Source of the DNA: Erythrobacter sp. UBA2510
GTDB lineage: Bacteria > Pseudomonadota > Alphaproteobacteria > Sphingomonadales > Sphingomonadaceae
Assembly: GCA_002341345.1 (NCBI GenBank)
Contig: DDNW01000199.1
Coordinates: forward strand, 6,937-15,024
DNA: 8,088 nt
Direction: 5' to 3'
The position numbers were made by a program, and so were the translations under genes. Positions 1 to 8,081 of this stretch are shown here, piece by piece. Numbering within the stretch: position 1 is the first letter of the stretch; the number at the start of each line of letters is the position of its first letter. The notes under the pieces were generated by a model. The model saw nothing but the letters and a program-made list of their open reading frames with translations. It did no database searches and was not told where the DNA came from.

Positions 1-1147
1 CGGTGAGGCCGGGTCGCTGGCCTTTCTGTCCGAGGCGCTGAGCCACGAACTGATTGCCGAATTTTCGCGCCTGCGCTGGCTGCATGTGATCGCACGCGGT
101 TCCTCCTTCCGCTTCCGCAGTTACGAGGCAGACCTTACTGCGGTCCGCAACGCACTCGAAGTGCGCTATTGCCTCATCGGCAGCATCGCGCCCCAGCCTG
201 ACCGGGTGCAGGTCATGGTCGAACTATGCGATGCCGATGGTGGCCATGTCGTGTGGACCGACAGCTATGAGGCGGGACTGGATGAACTGGCAGCCTTGCG
301 CAAGGAAATCGCGCGCGGCGTCGTCCGATCGGCGGAATTGCGCATTCCCGACAATGAGGCGCAGCTCGCCCGTCATGCCTCGGAAACGGCGCTCGATCCA
401 TGGAGCCGGTTCCACCTCGGGCTCGAACATATGTACCGCTTTACCGCCGCCGATAATGCCCGCGCCGCGCAATTGTTCGAACAGGCGCTGGCGCAGGACT
501 CCGGCTTTTCGCGTGCGCTGGGCGGCCTCTCCTTCACTCGCTTCCAGAATGCCTTCCTCAAATATGCCGACGACCCGGCGGCGCAGGCCGACAACGCTCT
601 GGCGCTGGCGACCGAGGCAGTGCAGGCCGACCGGCTCGACCCTTTCGCCCATTTCAATCTTGGCCGGGCGATGTGGCTGCAGGGCAATCTGCCCTCGGCC
701 ACCGCCTGTTTCGACGAGGCGGTGTCGCTCAGCCCGAACTACGCACTGGGATGTTACAATCGCGGTCTGGTGGAGACCCTCGCCGGACAGACGACGTCCG
801 CGCGGCAGGACCTGCTCCGCGCGCTGCAATTGAGCCCGCTCGATCCGCTACGCTATGCGATGGTGTCATCTCAGGCACTTGGGCAGATCCAACTGGGCGA
901 TTTCGCGGCGGCGCAGGAGCTTGCGGTCAAGGCCGCCCTGCTCCCCGGCGCTCACAAGCATATCGAGTTGATTGCCGCCATGGCCGCGAACCTGAACAGC
1001 GACAAGCAGACGGCGGCACAATGGGTGGCCAAGGCGAGCAGTGCCGAGCACGGTGTTTCGACGCAGGACTTCCTTTACGCCTTTCCCTATCAGGAAGGCG
1101 AAGCGCGCGAACAGATCGTCCGCGCGCTCAGCGATCTGGGAGTATAG
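1..1147 (+). CDS. TolB/FlgO-like domain and TPR protein, C-terminal part (5' end outside window)
   Basis: The reading frame is open from base 2, so the gene is cut by the window edge. The GTG at 86 is internal, because the 28 codons before it already encode conserved sequence (SEALSHELIAEF, then LRWLHVIARGSSF). This matches the TolB/FlgO-like domain that in CadC-type winged-helix regulators and some adenylate cyclases follows the N-terminal output domain. Further family signatures are VRYCLIGSI and HVVWTDSYEAGLDEL, up to about base 330. From about 400 onward come TPR helices; the clearest pair spans 644-847, with the pattern FNLGRAMWLQGNLPSATACFDEAV and its repeat. The ending, FLYAFPYQEGEAREQIVRAL, resembles the usual C-terminus of this family. 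The likely role is a signalling or transcription regulator that binds a partner through the TPRs; its output domain cannot be seen. The gene ends in TAG, 32 nt from the convergent ftsH stop. Confidence 0.8.
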   Translation, partial: GEAGSLAFLSEALSHELIAEFSRLRWLHVIARGSSFRFRSYEADLTAVRNALEVRYCLIGSIAPQPDRVQVMVELCDADGGHVVWTDSYEAGLDELAALRKEIARGVVRSAELRIPDNEAQLARHASETALDPWSRFHLGLEHMYRFTAADNARAAQLFEQALAQDSGFSRALGGLSFTRFQNAFLKYADDPAAQADNALALATEAVQADRLDPFAHFNLGRAMWLQGNLPSATACFDEAVSLSPNYALGCYNRGLVETLAGQTTSARQDLLRALQLSPLDPLRYAMVSSQALGQIQLGDFAAAQELAVKAALLPGAHKHIELIAAMAANLNSDKQTAAQWVAKASSAEHGVSTQDFLYAFPYQEGEAREQIVRALSDLGV

Positions 1148-1179
1148 GGCGCGAACGACTGCCGAGCCGGCGAGGATCG

Positions 1180-3126
<1,947 letters not shown>

Positions 3127-3153
3127 CGGGCAGATATTCCTTTCGCACCTGCC

Positions 3154-3181
3154 AATGTAGGCCGCGCATGGTGAATGGCAA
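3154..3181 (-). promoter_or_regulatory. Candidate sigma-70-type promoter of ftsH
   Basis: On the - strand TTGCCA (3181-3176, 5 of 6 to TTGACA) and TACATT (3159-3154, 4 of 6 to TATAAT) are separated by 16 nt. Transcription would start near 3147, leaving a leader of about 20 nt before the ftsH ATG. This is the best match in the 144-nt gap; motif matching only. Confidence 0.35.
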
Positions 3182-3241
3182 GATAACGCGCGGCGCAGAT
3201 TGGCCCGTTTTGCGCCTGTTGCGCACCTGCGTATCAGTCCG

Positions 3242-3258
3242 GGGCAGGACGACTGCCC
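3242..3258 (-). terminator. Hairpin after the PAL-like gene; weak terminator candidate
   Basis: A perfect 6-bp stem GGGCAG/CTGCCC with a 5-nt loop begins 12 nt after the TAG of the beta-propeller gene, the last gene of the operon. On the - strand it is followed by CGGACTG, with no T-run, so it is not a canonical intrinsic terminator. It may stabilise the 3' end or help Rho-dependent termination. Confidence 0.3.
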
Positions 3259-3270
3259 GTTTCAGTTGCG

Positions 3271-4476
3271 CTATTCGGCTATGCCGGTCATCACGAAGCG
3301 CTGAACCCGGCGCCCGGTGCTGACCTCGCTGGTGTAGATATTGCCCTGACTATCCACGTCCAGACTGTGCAGCCAGATGAACTCGCCCAGATAACGGCCG
3401 TTCTTGCCGAAGCTGCCGAGCACTTCGTGCGTTTCGCGCAGCAAGATCCACACCCGGCCGTTCATCATGTCGGCAACGTAGACATAAGTGCCGTCGGGGC
3501 TGAACCCCACATCGGTCGCAGTACGGGTCCCGCCCGTTTCCCCGGCAATGACCAGATTTTCGAGGAATTGAAAGCCAGCTTCGGTCTCGCGGAAAATCTG
3601 CACGCGGTTGTTGCGTCGGTCACAGACATAAAGGGTGCTGTCCGGGCCCCGCACGACGCAATGCACGATATCGCCGAAGTTTTCGCCCTCCAGCTGGGGG
3701 CCGCCGTCGCTGGTGCTGGTGGCCTGGCTCTGGTCGAAATCCCCTTCCCTTACCGGGGCCACCGGCGGCTTGCCCCATGCGCCGAACAATTCCTCGAAAG
3801 CGAAAACGCCATCGCCCGTTTCGCTGAATTCGATCACGCGCTTATTGGCATAGCCATCGGCGAACAGCACGCTATCGCCAGCCACGCTGATATCGGACGG
3901 CAGGCCGAGCAGGTTTTCGGAAAAGTTTCCGCCCGTCTGCTCGCGGCGACCGACTTGCCCCAGATATTCGCCGCTGGCGGAGAATTTCAGCGCGGCATGA
4001 TCCCCTGCCCCATTGCCGCCGATCCACACATTGCTGTCGGCATCAACATAGATACCATGCGTGCTGGCGGGCCACTGGTTTACGCCGTCGATCTCGGGCG
4101 CATGATCGGGGCCACCCCAGGCGGCGACCACCCGACCCTGCGGATCAAGCCGCAATACCGGCTCAGGCGTACGGCAGCAGGCGACCGCCTCTCCCCGGTC
4201 GAGCCCGGTATCGGTCGGCCCAAGCGAGTGCGGCCGCTGGGTCAGCCACAGGTGGTCGTCAGGCCCCACGGAGATGCCCGACACTTGCCCCAGCATCATG
4301 TCTTCGGGGAGATCTGGCCAAGTGGCATCGGCAGCGAATACCGGAATCGGTATTTCGTGGTTGAGTCGCTCCGACTGCACCGGCACCAGCACCTGTGCCG
4401 AAACCGACGCCGATTCAATCAAGACGGAGAGGGCCAGTGCAACAGTGCCCGCCCCGAGAAGCTCCTTGGCCATCAT
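3271..4476 (-). CDS. Secreted NHL-repeat beta-propeller, PAL-like (peptidyl-alpha-hydroxyglycine amidating lyase family)
   Basis: About 401 residues. The open frame extends to 4593 but overlaps the upstream gene. The start is ATG at 4476, or the adjacent ATG at 4473, behind AGGAG at 4486-4482. The N-terminus is a Sec signal peptide with a hydrophobic stretch and probable cleavage after VSA (residue 27). The body carries NHL repeats. Residues match, by family recall, the PAL catalytic domain: three candidate zinc histidines (His140 in THGI, His272 in VHCVV, His370 in LHSLD), Tyr209 in DGYANKR, Arg287 in DRRNNR, and possibly Arg81. PAL enzymes convert peptidyl-alpha-hydroxyglycine to a peptide amide and glyoxylate; the bacterial substrate here is unknown and no hydroxylating partner is visible. 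It is the last gene of the operon, 20 nt after the aminotransferase-fold gene, and should act in the periplasm or outside the cell. The fold and secretion are well supported; the reaction is inferred. Confidence 0.82.
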   Translation of the reverse strand: MMAKELLGAGTVALALSVLIESASVSAQVLVPVQSERLNHEIPIPVFAADATWPDLPEDMMLGQVSGISVGPDDHLWLTQRPHSLGPTDTGLDRGEAVACCRTPEPVLRLDPQGRVVAAWGGPDHAPEIDGVNQWPASTHGIYVDADSNVWIGGNGAGDHAALKFSASGEYLGQVGRREQTGGNFSENLLGLPSDISVAGDSVLFADGYANKRVIEFSETGDGVFAFEELFGAWGKPPVAPVREGDFDQSQATSTSDGGPQLEGENFGDIVHCVVRGPDSTLYVCDRRNNRVQIFRETEAGFQFLENLVIAGETGGTRTATDVGFSPDGTYVYVADMMNGRVWILLRETHEVLGSFGKNGRYLGEFIWLHSLDVDSQGNIYTSEVSTGRRVQRFVMTGIAE

Positions 4477-4496
4477 GCGTTCTCCTATGGCGCGGT

Positions 4497-5630
4497 TCAG
4501 GCGCGCAGCTGGTCGATGATTTCCGGCAGCGCCGCCGCGTAACGGGCGACATCTTCCATATAGCCGCAGCTGACGCGCGAATATTGCGTCCATTCGCCAT
4601 AGGCCCCACGGATCGCAATATCGCGCTCGGCCATTGCCGCCTGCACGGCATTGGCATCGGGCACTTCCACATAGACGAAATTGGTCTGGCTCGGCAGCGC
4701 GGTCAGGCCCGCCGTGGCGACCGCATCGAGGATCATCTGGCGCCCTTCCTGAACCATCGCCTTACTCTGCGTGAGGAAGCCGTAATCGTCATAGGCCGCG
4801 ATGGCTGCGGCAAGGCCGGAGACATTACCGCCAAAGCTCATCAGATAGGTCGAGATCAGTGCCGCATTCTCCTCGCTGGTGAGCGCATAGCCCACGCGCA
4901 TGCCGGCCATGCCGTAGATCTTGGAGAAGGTACGGCAGACGATGACGTCCTGTCCTTCGCGCACGAGATCGACCAGCGTCTCGGCTTCGGGATCGTCGGT
5001 CAGTTCGTTATAGGCCTCGTCAACCAGCAGCGTGGTGGTGGGCGTGACCTTCGCCGCCAGCGCACGCAGCTGCGCGGCAGGCACGACCATGCCGGTCGGG
5101 TTGTTCGGGTTGCAGACATGAACGAGCGACACCCCGCCTTCATTGAACGCGGCCTCCATCCCGGCGAGATCGACCGACATGTCACTGGCAAGCGGCACGC
5201 GTACCGCGCTCACGCCCTTGGCCTCGCCGTACTTGACCGTGCTGTCCCAGAAGAGGCCGGGCGCGACGATCTTGCCCTTGGCACCCCAGGCCAGTGCGAT
5301 CGCGCACAGGATCTCGGTCGAGCCGGAGCCCAGCACGACCTGCTTGGGGCTGACGCCATGACGTTCGGCGATCATCGCGGTCAGCTTTTCCAGCCCGCGA
5401 TTGGCATAATAGCAGCCGTTCTTGGCGCTGGCGGCAATCGCCTCGATCGCGCTCGGCGCGGGGCCATAAGGGTTTTCATTGCGCGAGAGCAGCGCCAGCC
5501 CGTCGGGCGGGCCAAAGGTGCTGGCGACGCTGGCGATCGAAGCCTGCCCGAATGCCAGCGAAGGGGTCATCCCGGCGGCGAGACCCGCTGCCGTTCCCAT
5601 GCCGAGAAATGTTCTGCGAGTTGTGACCAT
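4497..5630 (-). CDS. Tat-exported PLP-dependent aminotransferase-fold enzyme (HisC-like)
   Basis: 377 residues, fold-type I PLP enzyme of the class I/II aminotransferase, histidinol-phosphate aminotransferase-like group. The N-terminus has a twin-arginine signal (RRTFLG at residues 5-10), a hydrophobic Ala/Gly segment and probable cleavage near residue 28-30; the enzyme proper begins at about SRNENPYGPAP (49-59). Catalytic features: GSGSTE at 101-106 near the phosphate, NPNNPTG at 174-180, Asp204 and Tyr207 in VDEAYNEL, the Schiff-base Lys237 in TFSKIYG, Arg245 in GMRVGY, and Arg352 (YSRVSCGY) in the position that binds the substrate carboxylate. ATG at 5630 is preceded by AGGGGA. It sits 21 nt after tauE and 20 nt before the PAL-like gene. 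A cytosolic histidine-pathway HisC would not need a Tat signal, and no his gene is nearby, so I do not call it hisC. Folded export with PLP already bound is known for PvdN in Pseudomonas. The substrate is unknown. Confidence 0.87.
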   Translation of the reverse strand: MVTTRRTFLGMGTAAGLAAGMTPSLAFGQASIASVASTFGPPDGLALLSRNENPYGPAPSAIEAIAASAKNGCYYANRGLEKLTAMIAERHGVSPKQVVLGSGSTEILCAIALAWGAKGKIVAPGLFWDSTVKYGEAKGVSAVRVPLASDMSVDLAGMEAAFNEGGVSLVHVCNPNNPTGMVVPAAQLRALAAKVTPTTTLLVDEAYNELTDDPEAETLVDLVREGQDVIVCRTFSKIYGMAGMRVGYALTSEENAALISTYLMSFGGNVSGLAAAIAAYDDYGFLTQSKAMVQEGRQMILDAVATAGLTALPSQTNFVYVEVPDANAVQAAMAERDIAIRGAYGEWTQYSRVSCGYMEDVARYAAALPEIIDQLRA

Positions 5631-5651
5631 CTGCTTTCCCCTTTTCTGCCG

Positions 5652-6467
5652 TTATTTACTGAATATCATCGTCACGCCGACGACCACGAGATAAAGCCCG
5701 AACACCATCCGCAGCAGCTTCGGACTCAAACGATGCGCAGCGGCAACGCCGAGCGGTGCCAGCAGCACCGATGTCGCGATAATGGCGGCAGCTGCGGGCA
5801 AATTGACAAAGCCGACCGATCCCCACGGCAGGTCCGGCTCGTCAAAACCGATAATCATGAAACCGATCGTCGCGGGCAGTGCGATGATCGCACCCATGCC
5901 GCTCGCCGTGCCGATAGCGCGATGGATCGAGGCGCCGTGCAAAGTCATCACTACCGTGGTGATCGTCCCGCCGCCGATCCCCAGAAGGGCCGACAGCAGG
6001 CCGAGCCCGCCCGCCAGGCCAATCCGCGCCGCGCCTCCCGGCATCGGCTGTACCGTCGCCTGCTCGCGAATGCGCGGGGTCAGGAAATGTACGGCAAATC
6101 CAAGGACGCCGAGGCCGAAAATCAGCGCCAGCGTTTCGCTCGATATCCGGTCCGCGATCATTGTCCCCAGTCCCGTGCCGAGTACCACCCATGGCGCCCA
6201 GGTCTTGAGCACGCCGGCATCCACCGCGCCGCGCGCGGCATGGCTGCGCACCGACCGGATCGAGGTGAAAATGATTGTCGCCAGCGAGGTGCCCACGGCG
6301 ATGTGGGTGACCTGCTCGGCCTCGGTCCCGATCAGCGGCAACAGCAGCACCAGCGCGGGCACAACGACGAAGCCGCCGCCGATCCCGAACAGGCCACCGG
6401 CAAAGCCGGCGCCCGCCCCTGCAAGAAGAAGAGCGATCAGGGGCAGCACGAGTTCGGAGGACATCAT
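5652..6467 (-). CDS. TauE/SafE (DUF81) family membrane transporter
   Basis: 271 residues from the ATG at 6467. The protein is hydrophobic throughout, with roughly eight TM segments in two similar halves. Each half has the family signature glycine motif: LFGIGGGFVVVPAL near the N-terminus and LLGIGGGTITTVV in the second half. Members are inner-membrane permeases or exporters associated with sulfite, sulfoacetate, taurine and other small anions; the substrate here is not readable. The frame continues up to a TTG at 6512, but those codons encode charged, non-family sequence. The tandem ATG-ATG (6467/6464) is the more natural start, although neither has a clear Shine-Dalgarno sequence. First gene of the three-gene operon, 21 nt before the Tat-exported PLP enzyme. 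It probably moves a substrate or product of the exported enzymes across the inner membrane (inference). Confidence 0.88.
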   Translation of the reverse strand: MMSSELVLPLIALLLAGAGAGFAGGLFGIGGGFVVVPALVLLLPLIGTEAEQVTHIAVGTSLATIIFTSIRSVRSHAARGAVDAGVLKTWAPWVVLGTGLGTMIADRISSETLALIFGLGVLGFAVHFLTPRIREQATVQPMPGGAARIGLAGGLGLLSALLGIGGGTITTVVMTLHGASIHRAIGTASGMGAIIALPATIGFMIIGFDEPDLPWGSVGFVNLPAAAAIIATSVLLAPLGVAAAHRLSPKLLRMVFGLYLVVVGVTMIFSK

Positions 6468-6512
6468 TGTGCCGCGCAAAATAGCGAGGCAATCGCCCGC
6501 GTCGAGCCTCAA

Positions 6513-6528
6513 TTGTGCAATTGCACAA
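6513..6528. promoter_or_regulatory. Perfect 16-bp palindrome TTGTGCAATTGCACAA, probable operator
   Basis: The sequence equals its own reverse complement over all 16 bases. It lies 46 nt upstream of the tauE ATG and about 12-27 nt downstream of the predicted transcription start on the - strand. That position suits a dimeric repressor that blocks the operon. I cannot assign the binding protein; no obvious cognate regulator is encoded next to it. Confidence 0.6.
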
Positions 6529-6546
6529 ACTTTTTTGTGAAATTAC

Positions 6547-6583
6547 ATTATAATATCGACATTTGAGAGATAAACATTCAAAT
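6547..6583 (-). promoter_or_regulatory. Operon promoter: TATAAT -10 with a dyad over the -35 region
   Basis: On the - strand TATAAT occupies 6552-6547, placing the start near 6540. There is no good -35 box at 16-18 nt. Instead an inverted repeat, ATTTGA-N11-TCAAAT (6561-6566 and 6578-6583), covers about -21 to -43, where an activator could substitute for the -35. An alternative reading is TTGAAT (6581-6576), an 18-nt spacer and GATATT as -10. Confidence 0.4.
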
Positions 6584-6607
6584 ATTTTTGGCCATTTACG
6601 CAGTAAT

Positions 6608-6718
6608 CTATCTAAAGGGCTTTGATTCAAACCCCTCCACGACGGATTCGCCCACAATCAGGCTGCGCCAGACTAACCAAAAAGCCATCGCAAAAATAAT
6701 CGTGAGACGCTTTATCAT
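6608..6718 (-). CDS. Possible 36-residue single-span membrane protein
   Basis: ATG at 6718 (or in-frame ATG at 6736, giving 42 residues) to TAG at 6608. The peptide begins MIKRLTIIFAMAFWLVW: a positive N-terminus followed by a hydrophobic stretch long enough to span a membrane, then a polar tail. It lies just upstream of the operon promoter on the same strand. Against it: no convincing Shine-Dalgarno sequence before either ATG, and little third-position GC bias compared with the flanking genes. I do not recognise a family. Confidence 0.22.
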   Translation of the reverse strand: MIKRLTIIFAMAFWLVWRSLIVGESVVEGFESKPFR

Positions 6719-6726
6719 GGCCCAAT

Positions 6727-6811
6727 CACGCACCATCCATCCGGCCAGTGTCCCATTTCCGGTCTTGCGTTTTTGCCGCCATACGGATGGGGAGCCACCG
6801 CCCGGTGCGTG
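6727..6811. repeat. Nested inverted repeats, possible RNA structure
   Basis: CACGCACC (6727-6734) pairs with GGTGCGTG (6804-6811). Inside it CCATCCG (6737-6743) pairs with CGGATGG (6784-6790). The arms are nested, so an RNA from either strand could form an 8-bp and a 7-bp helix on one axis with an uneven internal loop. It falls in the manA leader or promoter region on + and over the mini-ORF start on -. Confidence 0.3.
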
Positions 6812-6820
6812 TGATATAAG
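6812..6820 (+). promoter_or_regulatory. Candidate extended -10 promoter of manA
   Basis: TGA followed by TATAAG fits the TGn-TATAAT extended -10 pattern with 5 of 6 in the hexamer. No -35 box is evident at the right distance, which is tolerated with an extended -10. Start near 6827, leader about 38 nt before the manA ATG. Confidence 0.33.
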
Positions 6821-6864
6821 GCAGCAGATTGTCGCCGAAGCCTTGCACCGGAGCGCTTGAAACC

Positions 6865-7671
6865 ATGCTTTTGCCAACCCGCACTGTCGAGAAGGTCTGG
6901 GGCCGCGACGTGCTGCCAGCACCCTTTACCGCACCCGAAGGCAAGCGGATCGGCGAAATCTGGTTTGAACCGCCCGAGGCCATGCCCGAGCTGCTGGTGA
7001 AATATCTCTTTTCGAGCGAGAAACTCTCGGTCCAGTGCCACCCCTCGGACGAGCAGACGCTGGCCAAGGGCATCGGCAAGCAGGGCAAGGAAGAATGCTG
7101 GCTGGTGATCGATGCCGAACCCGGCGCGACGCTGGGCATCGGCTTCAAGCAGCCGGTCGACGCCGAATCTATGCGTGCCGCGGCCAAAGACGGCAGCATC
7201 GAGGACATGATGGTCTGGCACCAGGTCAGTGCGGGGGATTTCTTCTACATCCCCGCCAACACCGTTCACGCCATCGGGCCGGGCTGCGCGATCATCGAGA
7301 TCCAGCAGAATTCAGACATCACCTATCGCCTGTACGATTATGGCCGCCCGCGCGAACTGCATCTGGAAGAGGGGATGGAGGTCGCCGACGGCTCCCCCTA
7401 CGACATGGGGCTGAGCAATTTCGTCGGTCACGGATCGGACATTAATCTGGTCGATGGCCCGTTCTTCCGGCTCGACCAGCTGGCGGGCGAATCCGATCCG
7501 TCGATTTCGGCGCGCTATCGTGGCCCGCTGCTGGTGATCCCGCGCGAGGGCGAGGTGATGGTCGAAGGCGAACTGGTCCGGCCCGGACAATGTGCGCTGG
7601 CGCAGGAGATCGATGCGGTCACCTTCGCACCGGGTGGCACCTGCCTGATCGCCCAGCCGATCCGCGACTAG
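6865..7671 (+). CDS. manA: Mannose-6-phosphate isomerase, class I (short form)
   Basis: 268 residues; interconverts mannose 6-phosphate and fructose 6-phosphate in the cytosol, feeding GDP-mannose and hence surface polysaccharides. It is a Zn-dependent cupin enzyme. The metal site is visible: Gln57 and His59 in VQCHPSDEQ, Glu77 in GKEECW, and His135 in IPANTVHAIG. The following EIQQNSDITYRLYDYGR at about 145-161 is highly typical of the family and supplies the active-site Arg156. The length matches the short bacterial form, which lacks the extra domain of the roughly 400-residue enzymes. The frame extends to a TTG at 6829, but family similarity starts at MLLPTRTVEKVWG and the ATG at 6865 has GGAG 11 nt upstream, so I chose that. 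It ends in TAG, sharing a CTAG with the convergent regulator gene. No other sugar gene is in the window. Confidence 0.92.
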   Translation: MLLPTRTVEKVWGRDVLPAPFTAPEGKRIGEIWFEPPEAMPELLVKYLFSSEKLSVQCHPSDEQTLAKGIGKQGKEECWLVIDAEPGATLGIGFKQPVDAESMRAAAKDGSIEDMMVWHQVSAGDFFYIPANTVHAIGPGCAIIEIQQNSDITYRLYDYGRPRELHLEEGMEVADGSPYDMGLSNFVGHGSDINLVDGPFFRLDQLAGESDPSISARYRGPLLVIPREGEVMVEGELVRPGQCALAQEIDAVTFAPGGTCLIAQPIRD

Positions 7672-8027
7672 CGCTGCGGGCGCTCGCGCAGCGCCTGTTC
7701 CAGCGCCTGCCAGTCCTGCCCCTCGCGCAGGCCCGCAGCGGCGGCTTGCAGGCTGCGATAATGCGCCAGCACCATTTCGCCATGGCCGGTCACGACCGCT
7801 CCGCGTCCGCCGCCGCCGGTTTCCACCAGCACCTCGCGCCAGCAGCGGTTCATGACATCAACCAGCATCCACGCCCGCCGATAGCTCATGCCCAATGCGC
7901 GCGCTGCTGCCGAGATTGATCCCTCGGCCGCGATCGCCTCGAGCAAATCGGCCTTGCCCGGCCCCATCGCGATCTCCTCGCCGCACATGATCTGCAGCTT
8001 GATCTTGAATTTACCGGTAGCGCTCAT
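7668..8027 (-). CDS. ModE-type winged helix-turn-helix DNA-binding protein, no molybdate-binding domain
   Basis: 119 residues, matching the N-terminal DNA-binding domain of the molybdate regulator ModE. It has a KIKLQI beta strand at about 8-13, the helix-turn-helix around GSISAAARALGMSYRRAWMLV (about 37-57), MNRCW, then the wing LVETGGGGRGAVVTGHGE (about 67-84) and a C-terminal dimerisation helix. Full ModE proteins of about 260 residues add two Mop/TOBE domains that bind molybdate; these are absent, so any ligand response is unclear. Stand-alone versions are common in Proteobacteria, and one may still regulate molybdenum genes. No mod or moa gene lies within the window. ATG at 8027 has only a weak ribosome binding site. 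Its TAG at 7670-7668 overlaps the manA TAG by 2 of 3 bases. Upstream context lies outside the window. Confidence 0.85.
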   Translation of the reverse strand: MSATGKFKIKLQIMCGEEIAMGPGKADLLEAIAAEGSISAAARALGMSYRRAWMLVDVMNRCWREVLVETGGGGRGAVVTGHGEMVLAHYRSLQAAAAGLREGQDWQALEQALRERPQR

Positions 8028-8064
8028 GCGACCAGTCTAGGGACATTCCCCACCCCCACGCAAT

Positions 8065-8081
8065 CGCCTGAATAACAGGCG
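8065..8081. repeat. Short perfect hairpin CGCCTG-AATAA-CAGGCG
   Basis: A 6-bp stem with a 5-nt A/T loop, 38 nt upstream of the ModE-type gene start. There is no T-run on either side, so it is not a clear terminator; it could be an operator or the 3' end of a gene beyond the window edge. It does not resemble the known ModE box. Confidence 0.25.

Larger units (their letters stand above)
6468..6864. other. Divergent regulatory region between the operon and manA
   Basis: About 400 nt between two divergently transcribed genes. The part from roughly 6510 to 6720 is clearly more AT-rich than the neighbours. It holds the operon's promoter elements, a possible mini-ORF on the - strand, a pair of nested inverted repeats and a possible extended -10 promoter for manA. 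No tRNA or mobile element was recognised. Confidence 0.6.

Noticed and set aside
1161..1171. GCCG-AGC-CGGC as a terminator between the TPR gene and ftsH
   Set aside because: Only a 4-bp stem with no T-run on either strand; common by chance in GC-rich DNA.
3367..4542. 391-codon open frame on + opposite the PAL-like gene
   Set aside because: Antisense to a gene with a signal peptide, ribosome binding site and conserved active-site motifs; no family likeness of its own.
4477..4593. Extended N-terminus of the PAL-like protein
   Set aside because: It would overlap the end of the PLP gene, is Arg-rich, and would bury the clear signal peptide; the ATG pair at 4476/4473 has its own AGGAG.
6549..6554. 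TATAAT on the + strand as a promoter for a rightward transcript
   Set aside because: It arises from the symmetric ATTATAAT, has no -35 box at proper spacing, and no gene starts close downstream on +.
4395..6566. 723-codon open frame on + opposite the PLP enzyme and TauE genes
   Set aside because: It is antisense to two genes with clear families, is His/Arg/Gln-rich and has no recognisable domain. A shadow of codon bias.
6588..6860. 90-codon open frame on + before manA
   Set aside because: No ribosome binding site, no family likeness, low-complexity composition, and it crosses the predicted manA promoter.
8040..8050. GGGA-CAT-TCCC as a regulatory site before the ModE-type gene
   Set aside because: Four-base arms are too short to separate from chance.
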